Of a DNA stretch of 43,699 bases, positions 1-7,871 are shown one piece after another. Every line of letters begins with the position of its first letter. Position 1 is the first letter of the stretch. The stretch comes from Frankiales bacterium. GTDB lineage: Bacteria; Actinomycetota; Actinomycetes; Mycobacteriales; Jatrophihabitantaceae. The notes beneath the pieces are model-generated. The model was not told where the DNA came from. It did no database searches and saw only the letters and a list, made by a program, of their open reading frames with translations. The stretch spans positions 1-43,699 of the forward strand of contig JAOPUZ010000014.1 of assembly GCA_025966315.1 (NCBI GenBank). The letters are read 5' to 3'. The position numbers and the translations under genes are program-made.

Positions 1-832
1 CTTGGAACAGCGGCCCGTAGACGCTCAGCATCGCCCGGAGCCGCCGCGTCGCCACCCGGGACTGATGCACGGCCTCGTGCGGGTCGGCGCTCGCGTCGGG
101 ATCAAAGGGCTGGAGCGAGATCGCGAAGTGGCCGGCGGTGATGGCATCGCACTGGGCGTGCAGGTAGTCCAGCAGCCCCGCGCCGGCCGTGCCTGCGGCC
201 AGTGGTGGCTCGGTTGGGCCGAGCAGCGCTCGAGCCAGCTTGGACTCTGACGCCGAAGTGAACGCGCCCCGGTCGAGCAGCAGGCGCGCCGTCATGCTGA
301 GATCGGTCGCGCTCGCGTCGGGCCCAAGCTCGACCTCGACCTCGTGCCAGCGACGGGTCGTGGCCGGGGCCGCCAGGCCGATCGCCCACACCTGGTCGTC
401 CGCGATCTCAAAGCGCAGGACGCCGGTTGAACTCAGGACCCGATGGCGTAGCCGGGCCACCTTCAACTTGACCGTCGGATGGACCTCATTGCCGTGGCTG
501 AACGGCGTGATCAGGGCACGCATCTCATCCGGCATGCCCTCGGTCGCCCCAACCGGGACCACCGTCGGCGCCAGCGGCCAGCGAAGCTCAGTGCGGAAGC
601 CGTCGCCCGGGACCTTGAGCTGCCAGCCGGTGTCGAAGGTTCCGGTGCGCCGGCGCAAGGTGAGCCGGGAGCGGAGGAGGTCGTTCTCGGCCGTGTCGTA
701 GTAGACGCTGACCAGCTCGGAGTCGAGGATCTCAACCTGGTCGCCGTCGCGGAGCAGCTCGCGAAGGTCGCCGACCTGGAAGTCCGGGGCCACATCAAAC
801 TTGGACTCGACTTCACGGAGGGTATCGGCCAC
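1..832 (-). CDS. CYTH and CHAD domain protein (C-terminus cut by window edge)
   Basis: The minus-strand frame is open from a GTG at 832 to the window edge. It begins VADTLREVESKF, which carries the ExExK signature of CYTH (triphosphate tunnel metalloenzyme) domains. Roughly residues 1-195 form the CYTH domain, including the stretches KLKVARLRHRV and LRFEIADDQVWA. A CHAD domain then starts; its diagnostic HQSRVATRRLRAML segment lies just before the cut at position 1. CYTH domains bind or hydrolyse triphosphorylated substrates, and CHAD domains are alpha-helical and associated with polyphosphate. The protein is probably cytoplasmic with a polyphosphate-linked role, but the exact reaction is unknown. 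It is divergent from ssrA. The GTG start is chosen because the ExExK motif must lie near the N-terminus; I see no better upstream start. Confidence 0.88.
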   Translation of the reverse strand, partial: MADTLREVESKFDVAPDFQVGDLRELLRDGDQVEILDSELVSVYYDTAENDLLRSRLTLRRRTGTFDTGWQLKVPGDGFRTELRWPLAPTVVPVGATEGMPDEMRALITPFSHGNEVHPTVKLKVARLRHRVLSSTGVLRFEIADDQVWAIGLAAPATTRRWHEVEVELGPDASATDLSMTARLLLDRGAFTSASESKLARALLGPTEPPLAAGTAGAGLLDYLHAQCDAITAGHFAISLQPFDPDASADPHEAVHQSRVATRRLRAMLSVYGPLFQ

Positions 833-900
833 GACGCAGTTTAACGTCCGAAGCCGATCGTTTGGGCGTCGGTTTGGGGGCGCGTGGCAGAATAGAAAGG

Positions 901-916
901 CGCCGCAGTTGCGGCG
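901..916. other. Small perfect hairpin ahead of ssrA
   Basis: CGCCGCA and TGCGGCG form a 7-bp perfect inverted repeat with a 2-nt loop, eleven bases before the mature 5' end of tmRNA. It would lie in the 5' leader of the precursor if transcription starts upstream. It could affect processing or be coincidental. I could not assign a convincing -35/-10 pair in 841-927. Confidence 0.35.
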
Positions 917-927
917 TGCACGCCCAG

Positions 928-1300
928 GGGGGTGAACGGTTTCGACTTCGTTCGTAGCGATGAGGGGAAGCGGGCCGAGGACCGCATTGCTGACCTCGTT
1001 AAAAAAGCGATGCAACAAAAAACAAGCGCCGATTCTAATCAGCGCGAGTTTGCTCTTGCTGCGTAAGTAGCCGAGCAACTCTGTCAGTCCGGGTTCGTCA
1101 CCGGCCCGGGTACTGGCATCAGCTAGGTGACTTACCGCTCGCCCCGGTCGCGGGGGCGAGGGGGACACCTCACAGCGACTGGGCCTGTCACACCGACTTG
1201 TGTGCATGATCGGTGAGGCCGAGTAGAGACGAAGCACACTGCGCCCGGAGAAGACCCATCGAAATGACGAAGGACGCGGGTTCGATTCCCGCCACCTCCA
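928..1300 (+). ncRNA. ssrA: tmRNA (ssrA)
   Basis: This is transfer-messenger RNA, which with SmpB rescues stalled ribosomes and tags the nascent protein for proteolysis. The 5' end is GGGGGTGAACGGTTTCGAC, the canonical tmRNA start. The 3' end has the T-arm GGGTTCGATTCCCGC followed by CACCTCC. The first seven bases (928-934) pair with 1293-1299 apart from one G-U wobble, making the tRNA-like acceptor stem. The discriminator A1300 is followed by CCG rather than CCA, so the CCA end is apparently not encoded and must be added. The tag reading frame is internal, and a strong terminator follows at once. smpB, often nearby in actinobacteria, is not in the window. Confidence 0.97.
1028..1066 (+). other. 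tmRNA proteolysis-tag reading frame
   Basis: Reading from GCC at 1028 gives ADSNQREFALAA and then TAA at 1064-1066. The C-terminal ALAA is the classic ClpXP-type degron, and the ADS start matches actinobacterial tags. The exact resume codon is inferred from homology with the mycobacterial tag, not shown by the sequence alone. Confidence 0.9.
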
Positions 1301-1311
1301 CCGTCGACGAG

Positions 1312-1343
1312 AGCCCCGCCCGACTTGGGCGGGGCTTTCGTTG
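1312..1343 (+). terminator. Rho-independent terminator of ssrA
   Basis: AGCCCCGCCC (1312-1321) pairs perfectly with GGGCGGGGCT (1327-1336) around the loop GACTT. The stem is followed by the T-rich TTTCGTTGT, starting a few bases after the mature tmRNA end. Confidence 0.93.
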
Positions 1344-1412
1344 TCCGCACCGAGGTGATTGGAAGCAGCGCGTTGGTTTCCGTGCCCGGGCGGCGTGGGC
1401 AATGATGACCGC

Positions 1413-2975
1413 ATGGACGTTGCCCGGATGCTGACCGAACCGACCGGGACCGCGCTGCCGGTCCTCGCCCAAGCCGCCTGGGATCGGTTGGGCGATGACC
1501 AGGTGACGGTCTTCGAGGGGCGCCGCTGGACGGCGACCGAGCTCGGCCGGCGGTCCCGAAAGCTCGCTTCTGGCTTGATTGATCGCGGCGTCCAACCCGG
1601 CGATCGGGTCGTCGTCTGCCTGCCCAATTGCGTTGAGGTCGGCGTGGCCTATCACGCGATCTGGCGGGCGGCCGGCGTCGTGACGCCCGTGCTCTTCGTG
1701 CTGAGCGAGGACGAACTTCACCACGTGCTCACCGACAGCGGTGCGCGCCTCGTCGTCACCTCGGCCGACTTCCTGCCCAAGGTTGCTGCTGCCGCCGGTG
1801 CGTCGGACGTCCAAGCCATCGTCGTGATCGGTGCGCTCGCCGATCAGCCGGCAGCTGACGCCATCACGCTGGTGCCGTTCGACGAGTTGGAAGACGGGCC
1901 GGAGGCGCCGCTTCCGGTGGTCGATTCGGCAAGCCTGGCGGCCCTGCTGTACACCGGTGGCACCACCGGCCGGTCCAAGGGCGTGATGATCAGCCACGAC
2001 GCGCTGTCCGCCGCCGGTTGGTCCACCGCGGTGACCAGCTCCGCCGAGGATCTGACGGTGTCCCTGCAGGCCCTGCCGCTGGCTCACATCTACGGCCTGA
2101 TGGTGTCGACTATGCAACTGCATCTGACGTACCCGATGACGTCGGTGCTGATGCGCTGGTTCGACGCCGAGGGCTGGTTGCGACTGGCCGAGGCCGAACG
2201 GGCCAACATTTCGCCCGTCGTGCCGACGATGTTGCGGGTCCTGCTCGACCAGCCACTCGAGAACTACGACCTGTCCGCGCTGCGGCGATTGACCAGTGGC
2301 AGCGCACCGCTGCCGGCCGAGGTGCGACTGCGGTGGAACGAGCGGGTCCCACACGTCGAAGTCGTCGAAGGTTACGGCTGCACCGAGACCTCGGGCATCC
2401 TGGCCTCGACCCGAATCGGGCGGGGTCGGCCCGGCAGCGTCGGGGTCGCGTCGCCGATTTCGACCATCGGTATCGCGGTGGGGGACGCGTCGCTGCCGAC
2501 CGACCGGCGCGACGTGGACGGCGAGATCTGCGTGCAGGGTCCAACGGTGATGAGCGGTTATTGGAAGTCACCCGTTGAGACCGAGTTGGCCATGCGGGAC
2601 GGCTGGTTCCATACCGGCGACATCGGGCACCTCGATGCCGACGGGTATGTCTTCGTGGTCGACCGCATCAAGGACGTCATCATCCGCGACGGCTTCAACG
2701 TCTACCCGCGCGATGTCGAGGAGGCGCTGATCAAGCATCCGGACGTCGCCAACTGTGCGGTGGTCGGACGACCGGACGAGCGCCATGGCGAGGAAGTCGT
2801 GGCCTTCGTCCAGTTGCGACCCGGTGCCGCCACGACGAGTGACGCCATCCGGGACTTCGCCAAGGCCCATCTGTCGGCGGTGAAGTACCCGCGCGATGTA
2901 AGGGTGGTCGAGCAGGTGCCGTTGACCAGCGTCGGCAAGCTCGATCGTAAGCGGTTGCGCTCGCTGCTCAGTTGA
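1413..2975 (+). CDS. Acyl-CoA synthetase (AMP-forming, fatty-acid/carboxylic-acid CoA ligase)
   Basis: This 520-residue class I adenylate-forming enzyme activates a carboxylic acid with ATP and CoA. The P-loop YTGGTTGRSKG starts at Tyr180. The A5 motif YGCTETSG and the A7/A8 region (GWFHTGDIGHLD, then VVDRIKDVIIRDGFNVYPRDVEE) are intact. The C-terminal catalytic lysine is Lys509 in SVGKLDRKR. The length is normal for the family. An in-frame ATG lies upstream at 1359, but the chosen ATG at 1413 begins MDVARMLTEP, closer to homologous N-termini; neither start has a strong ribosome-binding site. It leads a set with a CoA-transferase and two acyl-CoA dehydrogenases, which suggests beta-oxidation-like breakdown of a specific acid. 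The substrate cannot be read from the sequence. Confidence 0.92.
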   Translation: MDVARMLTEPTGTALPVLAQAAWDRLGDDQVTVFEGRRWTATELGRRSRKLASGLIDRGVQPGDRVVVCLPNCVEVGVAYHAIWRAAGVVTPVLFVLSEDELHHVLTDSGARLVVTSADFLPKVAAAAGASDVQAIVVIGALADQPAADAITLVPFDELEDGPEAPLPVVDSASLAALLYTGGTTGRSKGVMISHDALSAAGWSTAVTSSAEDLTVSLQALPLAHIYGLMVSTMQLHLTYPMTSVLMRWFDAEGWLRLAEAERANISPVVPTMLRVLLDQPLENYDLSALRRLTSGSAPLPAEVRLRWNERVPHVEVVEGYGCTETSGILASTRIGRGRPGSVGVASPISTIGIAVGDASLPTDRRDVDGEICVQGPTVMSGYWKSPVETELAMRDGWFHTGDIGHLDADGYVFVVDRIKDVIIRDGFNVYPRDVEEALIKHPDVANCAVVGRPDERHGEEVVAFVQLRPGAATTSDAIRDFAKAHLSAVKYPRDVRVVEQVPLTSVGKLDRKRLRSLLS

Positions 2976-3022
2976 GGTTGCTTTAGGGTGACAGATCGAC
3001 GGCCGAGCGAAGGGGCAACACC

Positions 3023-4273
3023 TTGTCAGGTCCGCTGAGCGGCTTTCGAGTCCTCGATCTGACGACGACATTTTCCGGCCCGTACTGCACCCAACTGCTC
3101 GGTGAGCTTGGCGCGGACGTGATCAAGGTCGAACGACCCGGCGGTGACATCACCCGCGGATTTGGGCACGCCCGCTCGGACCGGATGGGCAGCGTGTTCC
3201 TGAGCGTCAATCGGAACAAGCGCGGCGTGCTGCTCGATCTCAAGGAGGACGCCGACCGTGCGAAGTTCGTCGAGCTGGCCGGCACCTGCGACGCCCTGGT
3301 GCATAACATGCGTCCCGCCGCCATGAAGCGGCTCCGGCTGGATTACGACGAGCTCGCGCGTACCGCACCGGGCCTGGTCTACTGCGTCATCACCGGTTAC
3401 GGCGAAGGCGGCGCGTACGACGGTCGCCCGGCCTATGACGACATCGTGCAGGGCATGGCCGGGTTGGCCTGGTTGCAGGGAGTGGTCACGACCGGCGAGC
3501 CGACCTACATGGCCACCCCGATCGCCGACAAGACGGCGGGTCTGACCGCGGCGTCGGCAATCATGGCGGCGCTGCTCCATCGGCACGAATCAGGCCGCGG
3601 CCAGCAGATCGAGATTCCGATGTTCGAGACGATGACGTCCTACGCGCTGGCCGAACAACTTGGTGGGCGGGCCTTTCATCCGCCCATCGGCGACACCGGC
3701 TACGCGCGGATGCGCTCGATCCATCGGCGGCCGTACCAGACCGAGGACGGCTACATCTGCGTGGCCGTTTACACCGGTGAACACTGGCGTTCCTTCCTTG
3801 GCCATCTCGGCCGGGAAGCCATGCTCGAGGACGACCGGTACCGGAGCACGGCGGCCCGAAGCGCCAATGTGGATGAGCTGTATTCGATCGTTCGGGCCGC
3901 GATGCTCGAACGCACGACCGCCGAATGGCTGGACATCCTGTTCGAGCTGGATGTGCCGGCCGGGCCGACCCGGTCGCTGGACGACGTCTTCGACGATCCG
4001 CACCTGCTCGACGTCGACTTCTTCCAGGTTGTCGAGCATCCGACCGAAGGACCGGTGCTGAGTATGCGCAGCGCGATCCGGTTCAGCGAAACGCCGGTCG
4101 CCGAGCCGGCTCAGATGCGGCACGCGCCGGGCCTGGGCGAGCACACCATTGAGGTGTTTACCGAACTGGCCGAACTGGCCGAACTGGCCGAGCCGACCAG
4201 AGTGCCCGAGCCGACCAGAGTGCCCGAGCCGACCGAAGTGGCCCAGCCGACCACTCAGAACGACGGCGATTAG
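3023..4273 (+). CDS. Family III CoA-transferase (CaiB/BaiF type)
   Basis: The protein moves CoA between acyl groups by the family III mechanism. The start is TTG at 3023, preceded by the purine-rich GAAGGGG, and gives MSGPLSGFRVLDL; the FRVLDLTTTFSGPYC opening and the GADVIKVERPGGDI segment are typical. The Asp of IADKTAG is residue 169 when counted from this start, the position of the catalytic Asp in formyl-CoA transferase, which supports the TTG start. The remaining core (RHESGRGQQIEIPMFE, YDDIVQGMAGL) is conserved. The last 40 or so residues are a non-conserved repetitive tail (ELA, then E-P-T-x-V-P units). It lies 47 bp after the ligase, probably in the same operon. Confidence 0.9.
   Translation: MSGPLSGFRVLDLTTTFSGPYCTQLLGELGADVIKVERPGGDITRGFGHARSDRMGSVFLSVNRNKRGVLLDLKEDADRAKFVELAGTCDALVHNMRPAAMKRLRLDYDELARTAPGLVYCVITGYGEGGAYDGRPAYDDIVQGMAGLAWLQGVVTTGEPTYMATPIADKTAGLTAASAIMAALLHRHESGRGQQIEIPMFETMTSYALAEQLGGRAFHPPIGDTGYARMRSIHRRPYQTEDGYICVAVYTGEHWRSFLGHLGREAMLEDDRYRSTAARSANVDELYSIVRAAMLERTTAEWLDILFELDVPAGPTRSLDDVFDDPHLLDVDFFQVVEHPTEGPVLSMRSAIRFSETPVAEPAQMRHAPGLGEHTIEVFTELAELAELAEPTRVPEPTRVPEPTEVAQPTTQNDGD
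4163..4243 (+). repeat. In-frame tandem repeats at the 3' end of the CoA-transferase gene
   Basis: Three exact copies of GAACTGGCC (4163-4189) are followed by two exact and one diverged copy of the 18-mer GAGCCGACCAGAGTGCCC (4190-4243). Unit lengths are multiples of three, so copy-number change keeps the frame and only alters the length of the C-terminal tail. Confidence 0.9.
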
Positions 4274-4351
4274 TCTCAGAAGCGTCGTCCAGCGTCTTCG
4301 ACCAGGGCCCGGCCCTATCTGGCGGTCCCGGTAATCGCATAGGAGTCCGCC

Positions 4352-5524
4352 GTGGAATTCGAGCTCGCGACCCTGTCCCCGAGCGAACGCGCGCTGCAGG
4401 ACGAGGTACGGACCTTCCTGGCCAAGACGCTGCCCAGCGATTTCCGACCGGGACTTGGCATTGCGGCGCCACACGATCCGTCGTTCTCCACCCTGCTGGC
4501 TGAACAGGGCTGGGTCGGCATGGCCATTCCGGTCGAGTACGGCGGCCAGGGACGTACCGCTGTGGAGAGGTTCGTGGTGACCGAAGAATTGATGGCGGCC
4601 GGCGCACCGATCGGCGCGCATTACGTGGCCGACCGGCAAACCGCGCCGGCCTTGCTCAAATACGGGACCGAGCAGCAGCGACGGCAGTTTCTGCCGCCGA
4701 TCGCGGCCGGCGAATGCTGGTTCTCCCTCGGCATGTCCGAGCCTGACGCCGGCTCGGACCTGGCCTCGGTGCGTACCACCGCTCGTCCGGCCGACGGCGG
4801 CTGGTCGGTCACCGGGACCAAGATTTGGACGAGCAACGCTCATCTGAACCAGTACTTTGTGGTGCTGTGCCGCACGGCGCCGTTGGGGGAGGACCGGCAT
4901 GCCGGACTGAGTCAGCTCATCGTCGACCTCCGGGCGCCCGGAGTGAAGATCAACCCGATCCCGTTCCTGGACGGCTCGCACCACTTCAACGAGGTCGTGC
5001 TGGACGGGGTCTTCGTGGCTCACGACATGGTGCTTGGCGAGCCCGGCTCGGGGTGGGGTCAGGTCACGTCGGAATTGAGCTACGAACGGTCCGGCCCCGA
5101 TCGCTACCTCAGCACGATGCCGGTGGTGCGTGAGTTCGTCCGTGCGTTCGGCGGGGACGGTGCGTCCGCGCGCCGCTCTGCGGGTGCCGAGGTGTACGAA
5201 GCGGTCGGTGCGATCACGGCCAGACTGTGGGCGATCAGGCAGTTATCCCTTTCGGTGGCGCGATCCTTGGACGCCGGCGCGGCTCCGGCCGTCGAATCAG
5301 CGCTGGTCAAGGATCTGGGCACCTGCTTCGAACAACTGTCGATCGAGCTGATGCGACTGGCCATGCCCAGCCCGCTCGGCGAGATCGGTGAGCTCGATCC
5401 AGCGGGGGACAGCATGCTCGAACGCCTGCTGGCCGAGACCGTGCTGACCGGACCGTCCTTTACCTTGCGTGGGGGTACGACTGAGATCCTGCGCTCGGTG
5501 GCGGCGAAGGGGCTGGGGCGGTGA
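4352..5524 (+). CDS. Acyl-CoA dehydrogenase, catalytic-type subunit (FadE-like)
   Basis: This 390-residue flavoprotein introduces an alpha-beta double bond into an acyl-CoA. The GTG start at 4352 follows AGGAG. The nucleotide-binding stretch FSLGMSEPDAGSDLASVRT and the TGTKIWTSNAH segment are clear. The C-terminus has LRGGTTEILRSVAAKGLG, without the C-terminal catalytic Glu of medium-chain enzymes. The candidate base is Glu245 in ELSYERSG, as in isovaleryl- and steroid-type dehydrogenases. It overlaps the next gene by 4 bp. This arrangement resembles the mycobacterial alpha2-beta2 FadE pairs that act on bulky CoA esters; the actual substrate is unknown. Confidence 0.9.
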   Translation: MEFELATLSPSERALQDEVRTFLAKTLPSDFRPGLGIAAPHDPSFSTLLAEQGWVGMAIPVEYGGQGRTAVERFVVTEELMAAGAPIGAHYVADRQTAPALLKYGTEQQRRQFLPPIAAGECWFSLGMSEPDAGSDLASVRTTARPADGGWSVTGTKIWTSNAHLNQYFVVLCRTAPLGEDRHAGLSQLIVDLRAPGVKINPIPFLDGSHHFNEVVLDGVFVAHDMVLGEPGSGWGQVTSELSYERSGPDRYLSTMPVVREFVRAFGGDGASARRSAGAEVYEAVGAITARLWAIRQLSLSVARSLDAGAAPAVESALVKDLGTCFEQLSIELMRLAMPSPLGEIGELDPAGDSMLERLLAETVLTGPSFTLRGGTTEILRSVAAKGLGR

Positions 5525-6591
5525 GCGACGAAATCCGGATGCTGACCGATGCGGTTGGCGCGATCATGACCGATCGCTGCCAGCCGGGCGATGTCGGTGC
5601 GGCGGAGGCGGCCGGGTGGGCGCCCCGGTTGTGGGATGCCCTGGCCGAGGCCGGGTTCCCGTGGATCGCGGTGGACGAGGCGGTGGGCGGAACGGGTGGT
5701 TCCATGGCCGAGGCCTGCGCCATGTTGATGACCGCCGGCACGTTCGCGGCCCCGTTGCCGCTGGTCGAAACGGGCCTGCTCGCCGGCTGGGCACTCGCGG
5801 CGGTCGGATCATCGATTCCGCCCGGGCCGGTCACGGCGGCGCCTAGCGGCCCAGATCTGCAACTGTTGCGCGACGGCGCGACGTGGCGCCTGACGGGCCG
5901 GCTGTATCGGGTGCCGTGGGCGTCGCACTGCGCCCGGCTGGTCACGATCGTGGGCACGAGCGACGGCGAGTTCGTGCTCGCCCTGGACCCGGCCCGCGGC
6001 ACCATCACGCCCGGCCGGAATCTGGCCGGAGAGCCGCGGGACACGGTTGCTTTTGATCAGCTCGCGGTGGGTCCGGACGAGATTTGGCCGGCGCCGGCGG
6101 GTGTTTCGGCTCGTGCGCTGCTGCTGCGGGGTGCGCTCGGGCGGGCCGCGCTGATGGCCGGGGCGCTGTCTCGGGTGAGCAGTTTGACCCTGCGCTATAC
6201 GTCCGAACGGCAGCAGTTCGGCCGTCCGGTCGCGCGCTTTCAGGCCGTGCAGCAACATCTCGTCCGGATCGCCGAGGAGGCGACGCTGACCGAGATGGCG
6301 GTGCGAACCGCAGCCGCAAACAGCCGTCCCGACCCGTTGGACTTTGACGTTGCCGCGACCAAGACCGTGGCCGGCCAGGCGGCAACCACGGTGGCCGCCG
6401 CCGCCCACGAGGCGCACGGCGCGATCGGCATGACCCGCGAGTACGAGCTGGGTCAGCTGACTCGGCGGTTGTGGTCCTGGCGCGACGAATACGGCTCGGA
6501 ACGTTACTGGAGCCGGCAATTGGGTCAGCGCCTGATCGGCAACGGCGCCGAACAACTCTGGCCTGCGCTGTCCGTCGGCGTGCAGCCCTGA
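5521..6591 (+). CDS. Acyl-CoA dehydrogenase, partner subunit (FadE-like)
   Basis: The 356-residue protein starts with GTG overlapping the TGA of the preceding dehydrogenase, so translation is coupled. The C-terminal flavin region LRYTSERQQFGRPVARFQAVQQ and the closing AHEAHGAIGMTREYELGQLTRR are typical of acyl-CoA dehydrogenases. The protein is shorter than usual, and the segment aligned with the catalytic Glu of its partner (RGALGRAALMAGA) has none. It therefore looks like the non-catalytic half of a heterotetramer, contributing the FAD site. This is inferred from pairing and residue pattern, not shown. It is the last gene of the cluster. Confidence 0.88.
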   Translation: MSDEIRMLTDAVGAIMTDRCQPGDVGAAEAAGWAPRLWDALAEAGFPWIAVDEAVGGTGGSMAEACAMLMTAGTFAAPLPLVETGLLAGWALAAVGSSIPPGPVTAAPSGPDLQLLRDGATWRLTGRLYRVPWASHCARLVTIVGTSDGEFVLALDPARGTITPGRNLAGEPRDTVAFDQLAVGPDEIWPAPAGVSARALLLRGALGRAALMAGALSRVSSLTLRYTSERQQFGRPVARFQAVQQHLVRIAEEATLTEMAVRTAAANSRPDPLDFDVAATKTVAGQAATTVAAAAHEAHGAIGMTREYELGQLTRRLWSWRDEYGSERYWSRQLGQRLIGNGAEQLWPALSVGVQP

Positions 6592-6609
6592 CTGAGAAAG
6601 GTGTCTCAG
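6592..6609. terminator. Short inverted repeat after the dehydrogenase pair
   Basis: CTGAGA and TCTCAG form a 6-bp perfect inverted repeat around AAGGTG directly after the stop codon. There is no T-run, so it is at best a weak terminator. It is also the left end of the direct repeat described at 6592-6625. Confidence 0.35.
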
Positions 6610-6625
6610 GTCAGTAGCCTACGAG
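6592..6625 (+). repeat. Left copy of a 34-bp imperfect direct repeat
   Basis: This copy matches 7000-7033 at 26 of 34 positions, with the shared core GGTGTCTCAG followed by TC-GTAGCC. The two copies bracket a 94-codon unknown gene in an AT-richer stretch. The right copy is the 3' end of the minus-strand gene at 7014-7823. This could be an integration or duplication footprint. Confidence 0.55.
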
Positions 6626-6664
6626 AGAAACAAGGGCGACGGTTACCCGGAAGCCCACCTTCAG

Positions 6665-6949
6665 ATGGGGGTTACGCCTGAAGGGTGGAATGAGGTGTGC
6701 GAACGCAGAGGAATCAGCAAGTCATTTAGCGCATTACATCTTCCGTTGGGTCACAGGCGTTTTCGTCCGACGCTGGAGGACCTAATTCGCTTCCTGATCG
6801 TTGAAAAGCTGGTCGACTTTAGAAGCGGCTTCAATGACGTTTTGCGGATAGGCGAGGAGCGATACGCGACGTCACAACTGAGCGCCGCCGTCAGGCGCAA
6901 CCCGGCTGTTGCGCGGAAAGCATTGGAAGCACTCGACGTAAAACGCTAG
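6665..6949 (+). CDS. Hypothetical protein, small, possibly acquired
   Basis: The 94-residue product is soluble and basic at its end, with no signal peptide or membrane segment. I do not recognise the family. The ATG at 6665 is the only usual start codon in this frame after the upstream TGA at 6593; the ribosome-binding site is poor (CCGGAAG, some 12 bases upstream). By eye the base composition is clearly less GC-rich than in the neighbours, and codons such as TTT, ATT and AAA are frequent. It lies between imperfect direct repeats (6592-6625 and 7000-7033). It may be a small cargo gene, a gene remnant, or not translated at all. Confidence 0.5.
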   Translation: MGVTPEGWNEVCERRGISKSFSALHLPLGHRRFRPTLEDLIRFLIVEKLVDFRSGFNDVLRIGEERYATSQLSAAVRRNPAVARKALEALDVKR

Positions 6950-6999
6950 AACGCGCACAGAGAATGCTTCGTCGTCATGCGGCTGCCTGAATTCTTGAA

Positions 7000-7033
7000 C
7001 GGAGATCGGTGTCTCAGCTCGGTAGCCGATGCG
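7000..7033 (+). repeat. Right copy of the 34-bp imperfect direct repeat
   Basis: This is the partner of 6592-6625 (26 of 34 identical). It covers the last codons and stop of the minus-strand gene ending at 7014. Confidence 0.55.
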
Positions 7034-7823
7034 CGGCCAGCACCGCTTCGAGCTGATCCAGTTCCGCTCGTAGCTTGGCGGCGCGATCTTCGGCTTCGGC
7101 GCGGGCGGTCTCATTGACTTCGGCCACTGCCTCGATCACGCCTTCCTGATCGAGCAGGTCGGCGATCGCGGTCACGACACCCGGCGGCACCGAATGGTTC
7201 TTGGCCACTGAACGTGTGCCGCGGAGCGCGCTCACGGTCCAACTCGCGCCGACGGAGGTCAGCGTGACCGTCACCTTCGGCGGCTGGCTGGCCCGTCGGA
7301 TCGTTGACTTCTTGGCCACCGGCCGCGGCGCCGGGCTGGCACTCGCGGGGCCCGGACTCGCGGGGCTGGCACTCGTGGGGCCCGGACTCGCCGGGCTGGC
7401 ATTGGTCGCGCGGGCATTCATCGGGTTGGCATCCATCGGTAGTTGCACCGCCATCGCTGACGGGACCGGCCGTTTGGGCACACTCGTTTTCGGGGCCGGG
7501 ACCTTGCGCGCAGGCTGGCTAGCCTTCGACGGGGCCGCGGCCTTGCGGGTTGAGGAGGCGGCCGGCTTACGTCCGGCGGTGCGAAGCCTGAGTTCGGACG
7601 GGGCGAACGCCAACTCGTCCGGGCTGCCGTTGACGGTGACGCGCACCGTCATGAAGTCGGGACCGTCGCTGGCCGGATCACCGATACGCGTCACGGCGCC
7701 GGACGTATCCGCGCCGAACTGGGGGCCGGACAGCACAACTCGTGGCCGCTTGCCGTCGGCGAGCTGGGCCCGCATCGTCGCTACCGTTGCCTCGTCCAAA
7801 CCGGTCGCGCGTCGTTGTGCCAT
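7014..7823 (-). CDS. Conserved actinobacterial protein, resembles DUF6319 family
   Basis: The 269-residue protein has an N-terminal conserved block (ATMRAQLADGKRPRVVLSGPQFGADTSGAVTRIGDP in the first 60 residues or so). A long Ala/Pro/Ser/Lys-rich linker follows, then a C-terminal conserved block (VTLTSVGASWTVSALRG) ending in a predicted coiled coil of charged residues (EDRAAKLRAELDQLEAVLAAHR). From memory this two-block layout matches DUF6319 proteins of actinomycetes; no function is established. ATG at 7823 is preferred over TTG at 7829 because GGAG lies six bases before it. The linker contains near-perfect repeats encoding SPASPGP-type units (about 7330-7400), which may vary in copy number. 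Confidence 0.75.
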   Translation of the reverse strand: MAQRRATGLDEATVATMRAQLADGKRPRVVLSGPQFGADTSGAVTRIGDPASDGPDFMTVRVTVNGSPDELAFAPSELRLRTAGRKPAASSTRKAAAPSKASQPARKVPAPKTSVPKRPVPSAMAVQLPMDANPMNARATNASPASPGPTSASPASPGPASASPAPRPVAKKSTIRRASQPPKVTVTLTSVGASWTVSALRGTRSVAKNHSVPPGVVTAIADLLDQEGVIEAVAEVNETARAEAEDRAAKLRAELDQLEAVLAAHRLPS

Positions 7824-7871
7824 CTGCAACTCCTTCTCTCCCCAGCGGCAGTCTGCCGTACGGCTCCGACA

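Noticed and set aside
1261-1300. Apparent tRNA T-arm and acceptor end
   Set aside because: It is the 3' tRNA-like part of tmRNA; the matching 5' half is at 928-950.
3590-5023. Long open frame antisense to the CoA-transferase and dehydrogenase genes
   Set aside because: It has no recognisable motif and is rich in Arg, Gly and Gln; both genes beneath it on the other strand are unmistakable.
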